DNA from: Roridomyces roridus
Taxonomy: Eukaryota > Basidiomycota > Agaricomycetes > Agaricales > Mycenaceae
DNA: 64,000 nucleotides
Direction of reading: 5' to 3'
Assembly: GCA_029378245.1 (NCBI GenBank)
Contig: JARKIF010000001.1
Location: forward strand, 3,596,001 to 3,660,000
Part shown: one piece after another, positions 11,301 to 23,651 of the stretch
Numbering within the stretch: position 1 is the stretch's first letter
How the letters are laid out: each line of letters opens with the position of its first letter
Program-made: the position numbers and the translations under genes
Notes under the pieces: generated by a model
What the model was told of the DNA's origin: nothing
What the model saw: the letters and a program-made list of their open reading frames with translations, nothing else
Databases searched by the model: none

Positions 11301-12693
11301 TCCCCGCCTCACGGCCACAGCGCGCCGACGTCCCCGCAGCCAGCGCAAGCATCATCGCATTACGGGCCTGGATATCAGCAGCATGCCCCTCCTCCAGGCC
11401 CACCCAGTGCTTCCTCGTACAACCCTCCGCGTCCTTCATCTGCTTATCCCGGCCAAGCACCTAGCGCGGGATATGCTCCTCCTCCTGGCCGACCGGATTC
11501 TTCCTTCTCGCCGCGACCAGCTTCTGCGTATCCAGATCAAGCATCTACATCGGGATATGCGCCTCCTGCGGGTCCACCACCGTCTCAGAACCCACAGCGT
11601 CCTTGGTCTGCTTACCCTGGGCAAACCTCGCCCGCAAATCAGGGGCCAGGTCTTGGGCATAGCGCGTCGCTCTCTGCACGGCCATATAATTCGGGACCAC
11701 ATCCTAATTCTTTCTCGCCTCCCCAGCCTTCTCTGAGACCAGAGTCTGCTGCTCCTGGGCAAGGGTCGCCCGCAAATCAAGGGCCAGGTCTTGGGCATAG
11801 CGCGTCGCTCTCTGCACGACCATATAATTCGGGACCACATCATAATTCTTTCTCGCCTCCCCAGCCTTCTCTGAGACCAGAGCCTGCTGCTCCTCGGCCT
11901 ACGACGCCTGGTGGATTTGCTTCATATCCTGCGCCGAGTGGACCGCCCCCGAATCTTGCACCACGCCCAGAATCGGCGCGACCTACGACTCCGGGATATG
12001 GACCTCCGCCACACCACGCTCAGCCTCCTCATAACCATTCGCATCACCACCATCCTCCTCCGGGTAACATCAGCATACCATCTCCCGAGGTTGGTGGGCC
12101 CATGTTTCCTATGGGTCCTGCGTCACCGCCCATGTCGCCACACCAACCTTACAACGCGCCGTATGCACCATATGGGAATCCCTCCTTCCCCGCGGCATCA
12201 CCTCCTGCTGGCGCGCCTTCGTTTCCTCCCGGCCCCTCGTTCCCTCAAAACGACAATCAATACTTTTACCAACAGCCACAGCAGCAGTTTCCCGGGGCTG
12301 GCTATTCGCCTCCACAACCCGACCCGTACAACAATTACGCGCAGCAACAAGGGTCGTGGCCAATGCCGCATCGTACGTCGTTTGGGAAATTTCTAAATCC
12401 GTTTTCGTTTACGTGTTTCTGTCGGGTGTTTTTCTTCTTACAGAAGCAGGGTATGGGCAGCCCGTGTCGTATGCCAGCCCTGGTGGAGGGCCGCAGGGCT
12501 TCCCCTCCCCGTCGACGTCCGCGGGGTCATTCGCTTTTGCAGACAAGTTTGTTGGTCGACGGACGAGGGAGCAGCTCGAAGGAGCCGTGGACAAGGTCTC
12601 GCAGTGTCAGTTACCCCACTTCGGCGTTTCCTTTTTCGGGATCTGATGGCTTCTTCTTCAGCGAGTTCCAAGCTTTTGGGAAAGTTTCTATGA
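8301..12693 (+). CDS. GH71/99-like glycoside hydrolase with Pro/Gln-rich tail
   Basis: The catalytic-type domain covers roughly the first 400 residues. It shows the order of motifs I know from bacterial and fungal proteins labelled glycoside hydrolase family 71/99-like: DKFLVGYQGW, HHGWLHW, NTDLWPD, PAKVFSSRDPRTV, HFRWMAEHGVDGAFLQRFV, VMYDVSG, VVGIWGFG, DYVPVVLPGGS, KFLWSQI and YGAMWDEYDEGTA. It was assembled over several short introns; the first acceptor is set by restoring this frame. A long Pro/Gln/Ser/Gly-rich region (from about 10.25 to 12.37 kb) follows. The protein ends in a compact segment containing RTREQLEGAVDKVSQ and a terminal LLGKFL. The substrate is unknown. There is no clear signal peptide after the ATG at 8301, so it may be intracellular. 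The fusion of a hydrolase domain to a disordered tail is the odd feature. Confidence 0.75.
11630..11890 (+). repeat. 138-bp tandem duplication inside the hydrolase tail
   Basis: Two near-identical 138-bp units (46 codons) begin CCCGCAAATCA at 11631 and 11769. Each encodes NQGPGLGHSASLSARPYNSG. Only a few substitutions separate them, so the duplication is recent and keeps the reading frame. Confidence 0.85.
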
Positions 12694-13359
12694 GGAGGTA
12701 GCTTTTGCTTCGGATGTTCCTGTCTTTTTTCTCTCCTTGTTCTTTTTGAATTGTATTGTTATTTTCGTCCTCCCCCTACGGCGCTAGAACGGCCCATCCG
12801 AACGGCAACGCGACGAGTTCCGAATTACGGATCTTCTATCTACCTGCAAGGTGGACAAAACGAGGTTAGTGCGATTGGACGATTGGTACAAGCTTACTGG
12901 TTGGCCGATGAACGCGAAATGGTGGAAGTTCTCTTCTTTTTTCATTCGGGCGCATAATAGAACCTGGGAAGACATGCGCCCGGGGTTTGGAACGAGGCTG
13001 CCTCGAGGAGGGGAGAGACGCTGGAATGTCAGATGTAGTGATTGTCCAAGATTTCGGGGTGGGGTGGGTGTGATAACAGCAGTTTTGGTTGTCAGTTAAG
13101 CTTTCCTCGTGGTGTCCCAGCGTTAGGCTTACATTTTTGAATGTGCAATGAGGGCTCCTTTTCTGTCGAGAAGCGGCCAGCGAGCGCTCGCGAAGTCGAA
13201 GCGGTGTACCTTGGGATTTCATTCATTCGCACCTCGTTCACGCCTCAAGCTGGAAAGAAGGTGTTGCCATCCGGAATATAATAGCTCTCATGCCGTGCCA
13301 ACTTTTCGACCCGACTCCCCGTCTGCCGCCCTCCACCACCGCCGTCGTCGTCCTTCGCC
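12694..13359. other. Intergenic region upstream of the C2H2 gene
   Basis: No gene is supported here. The part nearest 13360 is CT/CCG-rich (for example CCGCCCTCCACCACCGCCGTCG), as expected for a basidiomycete promoter and 5' UTR. Confidence 0.4.
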
Positions 13360-14768
13360 ATGTCGCAGCTCCATTACGACTATAACCTCCAGACTGCCGA
13401 TTATCCGACCTCGTACCACGGTGCACCCAGTGCCAACTTCGCGGGGGGATCCTCACTTGGCGCAAATCATCTCGAGCATGCCCAGTGGTCAGCCTCGTAT
13501 CTTCATGAGCGCCGCGGGCTCCCATCGACGGCCCAGCATCGGTACCATGGCGATAGCGCCAACTACGCCACCACGCTACCTATTTCCGCCGCGGGGGGAC
13601 GCGCCTGGCTACCGGATGCATCTTTGGATGAGGTGCAGGGGCTCACCAACGCGTCACCTTATTCTGCCCGCACTTCGCCTGTCATGTCCTCTTCTTCGCG
13701 TTCCTCCGGCTCCGGCGCGTCGTCGTTTAAAAGCCCTGTCGTGCTTGCCTCCCCGATCCCGCAGGTTCCTACTCCTGCCTCGATGGCCATCCTCTTGAAC
13801 AACAGCGGTGGTGGCGGCGAGCAGCAGCAACCTCCTCCCCGTCGGAATCTGGTCATGGTCCCTGCAGCCGCGATCATGTACCCCGACATGTCCCAGCAGT
13901 CCGTTCCGCCCGCAGACTTGGATCAAGACGACATCGAGGAGGGTTTCTTATCGCGCGAGAAGAAACACGGATGCACGATGTGTCACAAACGGTCAGATTG
14001 CATTTCTTCTCGATGCTAGCTGGATGCTGACGATTTTCCTCGCAGATTCGATCGTCCAAGTACGCTCAAGAAGGTGCGCTTGCCTCTCTGTTCGTGTCCG
14101 AGGTACTGAGTGCGGCCGATCCAGCACCTGCTTGTCCATACGGGCGAAAAGGGTGAGCACCCCATCTTTTTCATTTCATCTCTTGCAGAACTAACTGTCC
14201 TTCAGCGTTCCAATGCCACATTTGCGAGCGTCGTTTCGGCGTCATGTCCAATCTCAACAGACACATTCGCCGTTGCTCGCTCCGTGAAGTGCACACCCAC
14301 GGCTCCGCTGCTGCGGTTCCTTCCCCTGAACGCTCCAACGGGAAGCGCGCGACGTCGACTACTTCGAACCCTGCCCCGCCACGCAAACGCCGCCGCCGTC
14401 CTCCCTCCCCGTCGCGCTGGGTTCCCGCCTCCCTTCGCTCGCTCAACCTGCTCACCCCGGAGACCAACAGCCCATGTCCCTGCCCGCTCAACCCCGTTTC
14501 CCCAGCCCGCCCAAGGTCGATGCGAAACTACGACTCGGACGTCAGCAGCAGTGACGAGTTGCCGTACGACGAGGAACGTGATTCGTGGGACGAGAATGTC
14601 GCGCTTACGCCATATGTGGCGGGGGAGTGGGAGAAGACGCGGAGGCTGCCTGGGCCGTGCGCTACGACCAAGTTTGGGGGCGCCTTGGCTGGGAACTATG
14701 GGGCGTCCGAGGGCGAGTATGCCTATGTTGCCGGGGCCGGTGTACGTCGCCGTGCGATACGGGCTTAG
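13360..14768 (+). CDS. C2H2 zinc-finger transcription factor
   Basis: The Ser/Pro-rich N-terminal half (MSQLHYDYNLQTADYP) leads into two C2H2 fingers. The first is CTMCHKRFDRPSTLKKHLLVH (C-x2-C-x12-H-x3-H). The linker is TGEKAFQ. The second is CHICERRFGVMSNLNRHIRRC (C-x2-C-x12-H-x3-C). The fingers are split over short introns starting at about 13991, 14074 and 14152. A basic cluster PRKRRRRPP after the fingers is a likely nuclear localisation signal. The acidic C-terminal part ends at 14768. Together these indicate a sequence-specific nuclear regulator. Its target genes cannot be told from the sequence. The ATG at 13360 follows a pyrimidine-rich leader and a good CGCCATG context. Confidence 0.85.
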
Positions 14769-15500
14769 TTTAATCTTCCCTTCTTCTTGTACGAAGTTGT
14801 AACGTTTTGCCTTGCACATACACGAATGCACCATGATTTGATCTTGTTTCTCGAGACGACGCAAGTTCCGCTCGCACCCAACGACTTTGAATCTTCATTT
14901 ACGAGTGCATAGGCTCTCATATAAGCTTTCTGCTTGGCAAGTTTCGTGCCAGCTAGTCCGTGCGATGCGGGTCGGGCCAGTCGGACGGAGAACACGCCGG
15001 ATGATTTTCCTAACGCAATGCGATGCTGCTGTTGTCGGCAGGAAAGCCAAAGGCTGAGGCTGAACGACATAACATGCCATCCGTCGTGGCGTTATAGGCC
15101 ATGGCGGGGTTTGATGATTTACATACTTGAAGTCGATGCGCGGGATAGAAGGCGGGGTCGATTATTCTCGTTGTACGGAATAGATGGATGTAGATACACT
15201 GTCGGTCCGACGCTCCGTTGGGTCGCGGCTGAGGACAGGAAATGTCGTCCCGCGTGGATAGCAAGACATTCTCCGCAGGTCGCAAGAGGTAAATATTCTC
15301 TGGGCCTGCTTTGCCGAGTGGAATCTGGACAGGACCATCCTGAAAGACGTCAGGACCGAGAGAGCCCCGATTCGACCGCCTGCACGCCTTTGACAGAGAC
15401 CGACGAAGCAGCAAGAAAGGCGGGACGTTGCACTGAAGACGGCGGTCAGAAAATCATTGAGAATGATGTGCCAAAGTGAATTACCTTTCCCTCCTGCGTG
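14769..15500. other. No gene supported
   Basis: This is the 3' flank of the C2H2 gene and unassigned sequence. No frame could be extended into a recognisable protein. Confidence 0.4.
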
Positions 15501-16180
15501 ACCACGAAGGCGACGTCCTGGGTGGGAGGATATGGGTCCGTACATCTGCAGCCGAAAGTCAGGAAAAGAATAGTACGACGATGCAAGTTAACAACGTACC
15601 CTTCCCACCCAGGGGCGTTGCGGTTCTATCTCTTCTCCTGAATTCCTGTGGTGCGGATTGATGACTGCTTGAGATCCAAAGGCCAATGACGGACCGTTGA
15701 GCTCATATTATTGTCATATGTACTCCATGAGCCCCGTACATCTGCGGCCGAAATTCAGGAAATTCTGACAAGATGCGGGCAAAAGCTCGTACCATCGCGG
15801 GTCCTTTTCATGTTCCACTTTGCACTGTGGCCTTATCCTCCAGTCGTTTGGGCTCATATTATTGCGGTCTGCAGCCAGGTAGCCCTTGGAGCCCCGTACA
15901 TCTGCGACCCAAAGTCAAGAAAATGAAGAATTATGCGGGCAAAAGCACGTACCATCGCGGGTCCTTCTCATGGTCCATTAGACCTCCAGCCACACGGGTG
16001 TATCTCCAGCCCATGAACACGCAGAGCAGTCGCACTCGTTGTGTGGCTTTGCTAGGATATTGGCCTGCTTGAATCTGGCTTAGTAGCCTCCAGTCGTCCG
16101 CTTCTCGTGAACAAAGACTCCTGCGGTGCGCGTTAGCATGACTGCTTGAAATCCAAGGCGAATGAGGGACATTTCATGAG
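15500..16180. repeat. Cluster of imperfect ~160-bp repeats
   Basis: The block GCCCCGTACATCTGCG plus about 70 following bases (GATGCGGGCAAAAGC, CGTACCATCGCGGGTCCTT) occurs at 15731 and again 160 bp later at 15891. A shorter, diverged start (GGTCCGTACATCTGC) lies near 15533. GCTCATATTATTG recurs at 15701 and 15852, and GACTGCTTGA(G/A)ATCCAA at about 15663 and 16140. These are partial tandem duplications of non-coding sequence. Confidence 0.75.
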
Positions 16181-16469
16181 CCAGAGAATAAGGCGCCACG
16201 GAAAGTATGAGCTGTCCTGGAGCGAACTTGCCCAACTCGTTTGCGGCGGAATTGAAGCTGCAATATTGACAAGGATTGAGGGCCAGCGTAAGGAAATCTT
16301 TGCAGATGAATAGTGCTAGAGGAAAAGTGGAACTGCGTTTCGGTTAAGCGATGGTAGTTGGAGCAAAAAGAAAGAGGCGCATCAAAATGATGGCGACGCA
16401 GGCTCGGCGTCGGCGCGTCGCACAAAACAGTCGGACAAAGAGTACATTCTGAATCCAATGAAAACAATT

Positions 16470-17590
16470 AGAAGGAAGCCGTATCTAAGTACATGTCTGC
16501 AGCAGCAAGAGCAACCAGGTCCACGACGTGTCAGAGCGAAGGTGACGATGATCAAAAAATTGGGTGAAGAGGACGAGCCTCATTCAGTGAGTACCGCGGC
16601 CGAAGCCAGCAGGTCCACACGGTGTCAGAGCGAAGGTGACGAGGAGCAAAAAATTGGTCGCAGCGAGCCCGAAGGCAAGCGCTAAGATGGAGTACAAACT
16701 ACTATTCAAACTGCACATCGTGTTAGAGCTTGCAAAGAAAGCGCAGAGAAGAACACGTACGACAAGCACGAACCCCGGACGCTAGACCATATCACCACGC
16801 TCATAGGGCCACGGTCTGTCGCGCTGGTCACGATCCGTCCAGTCACCAAAACGGGGGAGCAGTACACTCAAGGCATGAAGCCAAGGCCACGACACGGAAG
16901 AGGTTACCACACCTTTCCGACTACCCTAGCGCACTGCCATAACTTTCGCTAGGAGGCCCAGTAGCGCCGCGGGTGTGGGTCTACAACCGTCGGAGGCTCT
17001 CCACCCGTAATGATGCTGGCATGGGCTGGATGAGGGGATTCGGTCGTATTTTGATGGTGGACGGCGAGAACAAAATATACCTGGGCGAGTTGAGTATGAG
17101 GCAGGATAGGGAAGAGCACATACCGTAACCAGTACCTCGAACGTTGACTCATACACGACCCGGTCCGTCGCGCACCTGTCACTCCGTCCAATCACCAAGG
17201 CGGGGGAGCATCTCTAAGCCACAGCACGGAAGCAACTACCACTGCCTTTTCAAACACCTGGCATGGGCGGTATGAGGGGATTCGGTCGGGTTGATGATTC
17301 GGGACGGCGTGGCGTTGAAATTGTACCCGGGCGAGTTGAGCACGATGTACAGAGATGTAAACAGGTTCACTCACTACGGGACTTACGACGGCGGTGACCT
17401 TGGGCGACGCTGAGGACAACATAGATGAGCAAACAGAGGACACTGGCGACAACGTACGAGGGCGTTGTGAAGGGCATACTGTGAAGGGCGGTCAGTAAAC
17501 AGCGGGTATGAGGGAGGACGGACGACTCACAGCTGAGAAGATGAGAGTCGGGAACCTGAGGATAGAGGGCGCGGCATCGTTTGTTATATA
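16470..17590 (-). repeat. Unclassified interspersed repeat, copies 2 and 3 (nested or tandem)
   Basis: Read on the minus strand, this contains the same blocks as the 7.1-8.0 kb repeat. The terminal block TGTCAGAGCGAAGGTGACGA followed by an AAAAAATTGG run (plus-strand sense) occurs twice, at about 16528-16562 and 16622-16655. The GGGCGAGTTGAG block also occurs twice, near 17084 and 17329. Doubling of both blocks suggests two copies side by side or a partial duplication. Confidence 0.55.
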
Positions 17591-17599
17591 TCCCTGCAA

Positions 17600-20500
17600 G
17601 TGGCTGACCAAAAATTAGGAAAATTGGTTGGCCAATGAGCTGCTGAGGGCTTACACCTGCCTTTTCGGGGAGGTAAAAGTTACACCTGCCTTTTCCGTCA
17701 CTGGGAAGTGAGACCTCGACGTCATTCTCTGAGGGTGGCTGACCAGATTAACGAGCCGCACCGACCTCTTTCTCGTACCTCCACCATCCCTCGCCCAGAA
17801 CCCTCGTTGAATAGAGCCAGGGCAGTGTAGAACAAGCAGAATAGCAGCGCGTACACCCCAGCACGCGAGTTTCGCGTCAAGGGTCATGCGCGCAGCTTGA
17901 GAGTTTGTCCTAGTCGAGTTTGTTCGTGGGCCGCCGGGAAGAGAGGGCATGGAGAGGAGACCACCGTGTTGCAGTACCAGAGCGTGTGTGAGACTTGTAA
18001 TGTAAGAGTTGCAGAGCCTTGCAGAGTGAGTTGGTGGCAAGAGCAGAAGCTGGCCCCGGCGATCATCGATCAAAACACATCTTGGTCAACGTCACGTTTT
18101 GTCCACACCAACCCGTGTTTTTGGTTGGTTTTTGGCCTCAATGGACACACATTTACCCAGGGAGACCGCGCTGCTGGGTGTTCCTGAATCCTGATATACT
18201 TGGGCAGCGGCTACGATGCGGCTACTCCATGTATTTTCTTCCTGGAGATTCGGGGACGGGTCGTGACGTCGACCATGACTAGAACGCGTCTGACTCTGGT
18301 TATCGAAGAAATATGCCCTAGGATACGACCCTGTATCCTCCATTGCGAGCCAGATTACTCCAGCAGCCCGATCGACAAGTATCAGTTTGAAGAGGTCAAA
18401 GTATGTGTTTTCTGCCCGTTCTTTTTGCTCGGCCTAATCCTTTGCGTAGTAGTAGCCATGGTGCCCGGGGCATGAGGAAGACAAGTCAAGTTAAAACGAG
18501 GTCGGTAACACCCATGATTCTCGCCTCCCTCTGACTGACGCGCCAGCGTTTCCAGCTCTCAAGAAGTTACACCGGTACTGGGCGGTGGACTCGGAGATCT
18601 GTCTCAGCAAATGGGAGAAATCCAGGAAGCGCATGCGCAGATGGCACGGATGAAAGGAGCGCGGACGAGCTGTGTCAGAGACCTGTAAGTTTCGTTTTGA
18701 CGATTCGTCCACACGTTAATATATATTCAGTAGAACCTCGCACTTGGGGGATGTAACGCTTTCTCCACGATCGAGCAATGTGACTGTATTTTTTTCGCGA
18801 ATACCTGCTGGTGTACTAAATGTTGATAGGACTCCTTGAACCGACACATGGAGCTTCGTCCAACCCGCACGCCAATACCGCCGCACCTCAGCATTTGCGT
18901 CCCGGGCCATTTTTTTCGACATCCCAGCCGGCAACGCGCTTTAAACCCGTGAGTTCCTTGATACAACAAGATGTATTTGCTGACTCGATCTCGCAAGGCT
19001 GGACCTTTTGGCTCGGCTTCCCAATTTTCAAGGAACTTAACGCTCCAGCAGTCGCAGCCCAGTACTTCGCACCCCAGCGGTCGCTACGCAGTCGATTTCC
19101 CTCCCACCCGGTAGGTTTTACATATGTGAAAATATCTCGTTGACTGAATGGATCTAGCAGATTCAGTTATCCCTGGCCTCATCTTCCCACTCGCACCCCA
19201 GTATTTCGATATCTCAGCTATAGCGCCGCAAGATTCTTTCAGCAAAAGAATCCATCCGAACGGGTATGTATGTGCTTCGTGGTGATTTGCAGTGTATAAA
19301 CTCAATCGCGACAGGTTGGCTTCTGTCCAAAGGACTCGGATATCGACGTTTGCCGCTCGCACGGGAGCAGCACAAGCAAGTCTTCTCGCTCTGTCCCTTA
19401 TATCTTGGTGCTGATTGGTCGGTAGTGCATCTTTTCCGGCCAACGCAGTCAAATCGCTTCGCCCTCCTCGTCACAAGTACTTTCAAACAAATCGGTGGCT
19501 TGCCCATGGCGTGCCACTCTCGATTCCGTCGCGGTGTTCTTATCCAGCTCCAGTAAACGGCCCGCTCGTCCCGTGGCTCCCATTCCTTCTTGAAAATTCC
19601 GATGTGTGCGCCATGTGGGGCTGCTGTATATTCCACGGCGTTCAGCCCACTGTCGCCGATTCCGCAACCGTCGACTTGACTCCCAGCTTCAAAGGCCATG
19701 ATGCCGATCTTCTGCGCGCCTCGAAGAACATCAGCGTGGTCTCCGACCACTACTCCGTATCCTTCTCCGCTTCACGAGGAAACAACTTTCTTTCGAGGCT
19801 CGTTTTCGAGTTTATGGATGCTATGGAGAAGATGGACATATTGGGCTGCTGAAGAACCACGAAAATAGGGTGAAGGCAAGATCAGGGAGCCAATGGTCGA
19901 ACAAAGCCGAGCGGACGATCACTCCTCCTGATAAGGCTGCGAGGGTTTCATCGCAGCGCATGAGGGCCAAGAGGCCCATCCTTGATTGCGGATAAATGGC
20001 GTTCGTAGAACCTCGTCGACGAAGAAGTTGGAGACCTCTTCATCCCATTCCAGAAGCAAGAGGCAAATATAATATACATGACGGACTCGGTATGTGCTCA
20101 CTTGAATCATCCATGTCAAGTATTCTAAGCGACTCTTAGCTATCCAAAGAAATATCCTACGACAAGACAGTGCCGCCCCCAAGGGTGACCCACCCCCTGC
20201 CCGCTCGTGTCCACCTTCGCCACTTTTTACAACATCCAGTCGTCCGATGTGAACGCGACGCAAACCCAGTCTTCCAGGCAGAGATTTCGTTCTCCTGCGA
20301 GCACGCATTGCGCATCTCCCCTGATCACGGGAATATCCCCGACTGCAGCAATATTCACCGGAGACCGTCCCTTCATGCTCTTGGCCAACTATGATATGCA
20401 GGAACTTGGACCTGTGTTCTTGTTGCTCGGCATGGGGGACGGTCCGACGGAGGGGAAGTACTACGCTACTTCTGCAAGTCTGGAGGGGAGGTTTTTGGAG

Positions 20501-20687
20501 CTGCTCGCGGACATGGACCACCACTCAAGTTCTGTGACGATTTGGACCACTCTATTTCTCACTGCTTCGAGCGACGAGTCGTTCCTCATCATCTGCTATA
20601 GTCTAATATGACTCGGGGAACATGCACGGACCAATGATGGCGGAAACAACACCAAACTGCAAGTCACCCTATTGAATATTCCTCACC
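17600..20687. other. Degenerate region with coding-like fragments
   Basis: No complete gene could be assembled. Short coding-like plus-strand stretches occur at about 18236-18402 (ending SSPIDKYQFEEVK before a good GTATGT donor) and 18546-18688 (SSQEVTPVLGGGLGDLSQQM). They cannot be joined into a recognisable protein. Further weak ORFs at 19.4-19.9 and 20.2-20.6 kb are surrounded by stops. I read this as gene remnants in a repeat-rich stretch. Confidence 0.35.
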
Positions 20688-21277
20688 ATGTCCGAGTCCC
20701 AAGATCAAGTATGTGCTTACCTCAACCGCGACAGCTTTAGGGCTGACTCTCCGTTAAGCAGGTCTCGTACACCACCCTTCCCGACAAAGCCACCCAGTTT
20801 CCTGCCTCCTGGCTGGTGGAATATCCCGAAGCTGTGGCCGACCTGACGCTGTGGAATCAGGAGGGAACCCCAGTCCACAGCTCGAATTATTTCGTCGATT
20901 GGCCGATAGCTTTCGTTACCCCTTATTTTTTGCCGGACGACGACGACGTTGCCATCGGTCCCACTTTCATTCGCCACTATTTCGGCTTGCCGGGCTGCGT
21001 CATCCCCATCGCCGCGAACGAGGCTTCTGAGAAACCTGCCATCTTCTTCATTTTTGCAGGGCCGGCGGATGAAGACGGGAACAAGCAGTTTTTCGCATAC
21101 TTTCACGACCATGATGCTGTTGAAGATATCAAGCTCTGTCGTGCTGGACGTTTTGCCAGCGTCGCCGAGTTTTATAGGGAGGCTCACGTGGACGGATGGT
21201 GCAAGCCGGTTGAAGGTGGACAGGATGCTGCGCAGAAGGAGCTCGACAAATGCGGGTATCGGTTACCAGAAGATTGA
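20688..21277 (+). CDS. Intact member of the local ~180-aa family (copy 2)
   Basis: Exon 1 (20688-20708) encodes MSESQDQ. A 53-nt intron (GTATGTGC to TTAAGCAG) leads to exon 2 (20762-21277), giving 178 residues. Motifs shared with the other three copies are SWLVEYPEAVADLTLWNQE, VTPYF, AIGPTFIRHYFGLPGCVIP, FIFAGPADEDGNKQFFAYFH, VEDIKLC, FASVAEFYRE and a C-terminal ELDKCGY. No signal peptide, membrane segment or known domain is visible; it looks like a small soluble cytosolic protein of unknown role. About 70 bp upstream of the ATG matches the same position of copy 3 (43556). A copia element has inserted at its stop codon without changing the protein (TGA 21275-21277). Confidence 0.75.
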
Positions 21278-21278
21278 C
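21274..21278. repeat. Target-site duplication of the copia element (left)
   Basis: TTGAC directly precedes the 5' LTR and is repeated at 23726-23730 directly after the 3' LTR. A 5-bp duplication is normal for LTR retrotransposons. Confidence 0.9.
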
Positions 21279-21447
21279 TGTTGGCGGAAGCTCGGAGAGC
21301 TGATGCGACGCCACTACCATCTGGTAGAAGTCGCCGGAACTTGATGGAACATTCTAGATACTTTTCTGTGTAGTATATAAGGAGCTCGAGTGAGCTCAAC
21401 TAATCAATTACTTTCTTCCTCCCTTCCATCCCGCTATCTGCTCAACA
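21279..21447 (+). repeat. 5' LTR of the copia element
   Basis: This 169-bp LTR runs from TG to CA. It contains GTAGTATATAAGGAG (TATA-like, about 21372-21386), a likely promoter for the genomic RNA. Confidence 0.9.
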
Positions 21448-21459
21448 GGTTATGGGCCC
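21448..21459 (+). other. Primer-binding site (initiator Met tRNA half-molecule type)
   Basis: GGTTATGGGCCC abuts the 5' LTR. It is complementary to the anticodon stem-loop part (GGGCCCATAACC) of eukaryotic initiator tRNA-Met. This matches the known copia strategy of priming from a tRNA cut in the anticodon region rather than from its 3' end. Confidence 0.75.
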
Positions 21460-21798
21460 CGCGCCCCGCTACTAAACCCCGTACTCGATTTCGTTGCACC
21501 CCCGCGTTTGTGTTTAGCGTCGTATCCCCTTTCGCTTGAGCTTCGCTCGCTTAGGGCTTGATCCGCTCCTCCGTGTTTTCCCAGCGTCGTATCCCCGTGA
21601 CGGGCTTGATCCGCTACCACCACCACCAGTTTTGGAGTTTTTGCGTCTTCACCAGCGTTGTATCCCCGTGTGTTCGGGCTTGATCCGCTCATCGTTTTTG
21701 GTCGTTCCGCGTCGTATCCCCTCGTTAGGGCTCGATCCGCACCCCGTTGTTTCCCGCCGTTACTTACCCAGTTCGCGTTGAGTTTTCTCCGCGCCCCA

Positions 21799-23651
21799 TG
21801 TCCAACAACCTCACCTCCGCCTATCGTATTGACCCTTTACAGGGTGCCGACAACTACGGCGTATGGAAAGTCAAGATGCTTGACATCCTGACGGACCTCT
21901 CACTCGACGATTACGTCGACACTTCGGCCGCCGTTCCTAGCGACCCCGCCCAGGCTGCCAACTGGAAGAAGAGGGACCGTAAGGCGCTTTCGGCCCTCCG
22001 TTTGCGTGTTGCTGACGGTGTACTCGTTTACATCTCGGCCGCCACATCCGCCAAGGAGGCTTGGCAGACACTCCGCACGATGTACGAAGCCAAAGGTCCC
22101 ATCGGCATTGTGTTAGCTCGGCGCAAGTTCTTCCGCGCCCACTGTCCCGAGGACGGCGATATCAAGGAGCACATCCGCTTGATGCGCTCGTACCAAGCCG
22201 AACTCACATCCCTCGAGCAGGTCATCACCGAGACTGATTTCTCAGTCACGCTGCTCACGTCCCTTCCAGATTCCTGGAACCCATTCATTTCCTCTGTCCC
22301 CGAGGATATTCTTGCCGACTCGTCGAAGGTCATCGCTCGGATTCTATCCGAAGTTGCGCGTATCAACGAACGCGCCACGCAGTCCACGGCATTACCGGCA
22401 GCTCATCAATACCCGCCTGCCTGTTTCCGCTGCGGCGTTCCCGGCCACATCACTGCTCACTGCAGAGCTCCACACCCTCGCCGTGATGCCGATCAGTCCG
22501 ACTCTGATGGCCGATCGCGCCGTCCGCCTCGCCGCCACAAATCCTCTCGTTCTCACGTTGCCGACTATTCGGACTCTGAGTCTGGTTCAGACTCCGATTT
22601 TGGATTTCCAGCCCAACCAAAGGAGAAACTTTCTCCCGATGATTGGTTGCTCGATAGTGCATGTAGCCGTTCAATTGCTCGCAATAAACAACATTTTACC
22701 CAGTATATGCCATGGGAACATTTAATTGAAGGTTTCGGCAGTTGTGTTGGCATCGGCAAGGGGACTGTCAGCCTCTCTACAATCCTGGGTGACACCTCTC
22801 GTCCCTGCACCGTTCGGCATGTCGTTCATTGCCCTGACGCACCATTCAATCTCATTTCTCTCGGACGCATGACCGATGCAGGCTATGAAGTTGAATTCTA
22901 CGGCGACAAAATTGAAATCTTCTCGCCCCATGGTCGTCTCATCGCCATTGGTGACAAGGTCTCCCACATGTATCGACTTCGCGTCTCATCACCAGCATCA
23001 CTTCCATCTTCCCAGACCCCGCGCGCAGTCAAGAAAATGGAACCTTCCGCCGTGGACGACGACAGTGGATACTACTATGTACCCAGGCCTGCTCCGTCCC
23101 CTCCTGTGTCTGAGGGGGAGAATGGCAAGAGGAAAAGGCAGCCGCAGGGGGAGACTTCGCAGAAACCTCCGGATCAGTCAAAATATTCATATCGCGATCC
23201 CGCACCTATGTTGAATTCTGACTCCGATGAGGGTTCTTCCCCACATCCACGGTCTGATCCTCCATCTCCGCTTTCGCCTCCACCGCCTTCTTCACGTCCG
23301 CCGTCACCTCCTGAGAAAGCACCACGCGATATCGGCAGTGATATCACTCCTGCCAATATCATCAGCGGCAAACGAACCCGTGCGCACGGTTCAACCAGTG
23401 CGACAGACTTCGCTTGTATCGGCACAGTTTGTCTCCCACGAGACGCGGTCAATCCACTGCGCAAGCAAGGAAATTCATGCCCCCCAACTCGGTTGAGCCC
23501 CCAGTTCGATTCTGGCGATGCTTTGATATGTCGACGTTCGTGGCGTCGAGGGGGAGTGTTGGCGGAAGCTCGGAGAGCTGATGCGACGCCACTACCATCT
23601 GGTAGAAGTCGCCGGAACTTGATGGAACATTCTAGATACTTTTCTGTGTAG
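21799..23651 (+). CDS. Gag-protease remnant polyprotein of the copia element
   Basis: The ATG at 21799 starts MSNNLTSAYRIDPLQGADNY. A copia-type Gag (UBN2-like) covers about residues 1-190. A zinc knuckle CFRCGVPGHITAHC follows, then a retropepsin-like segment DDWLLDSACSRSIA in which D-S-A stands for the usual D-S/T-G. A short GAG-pre-integrase-like stretch (RMTDAGYEVEFYGDKIEI) is followed directly by a Pro/Ser-rich linker of the kind that normally lies between integrase and reverse transcriptase. Integrase is therefore deleted, and RT and RNase H are also absent. The frame runs into the 3' LTR and stops at 23651. Confidence 0.85.
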
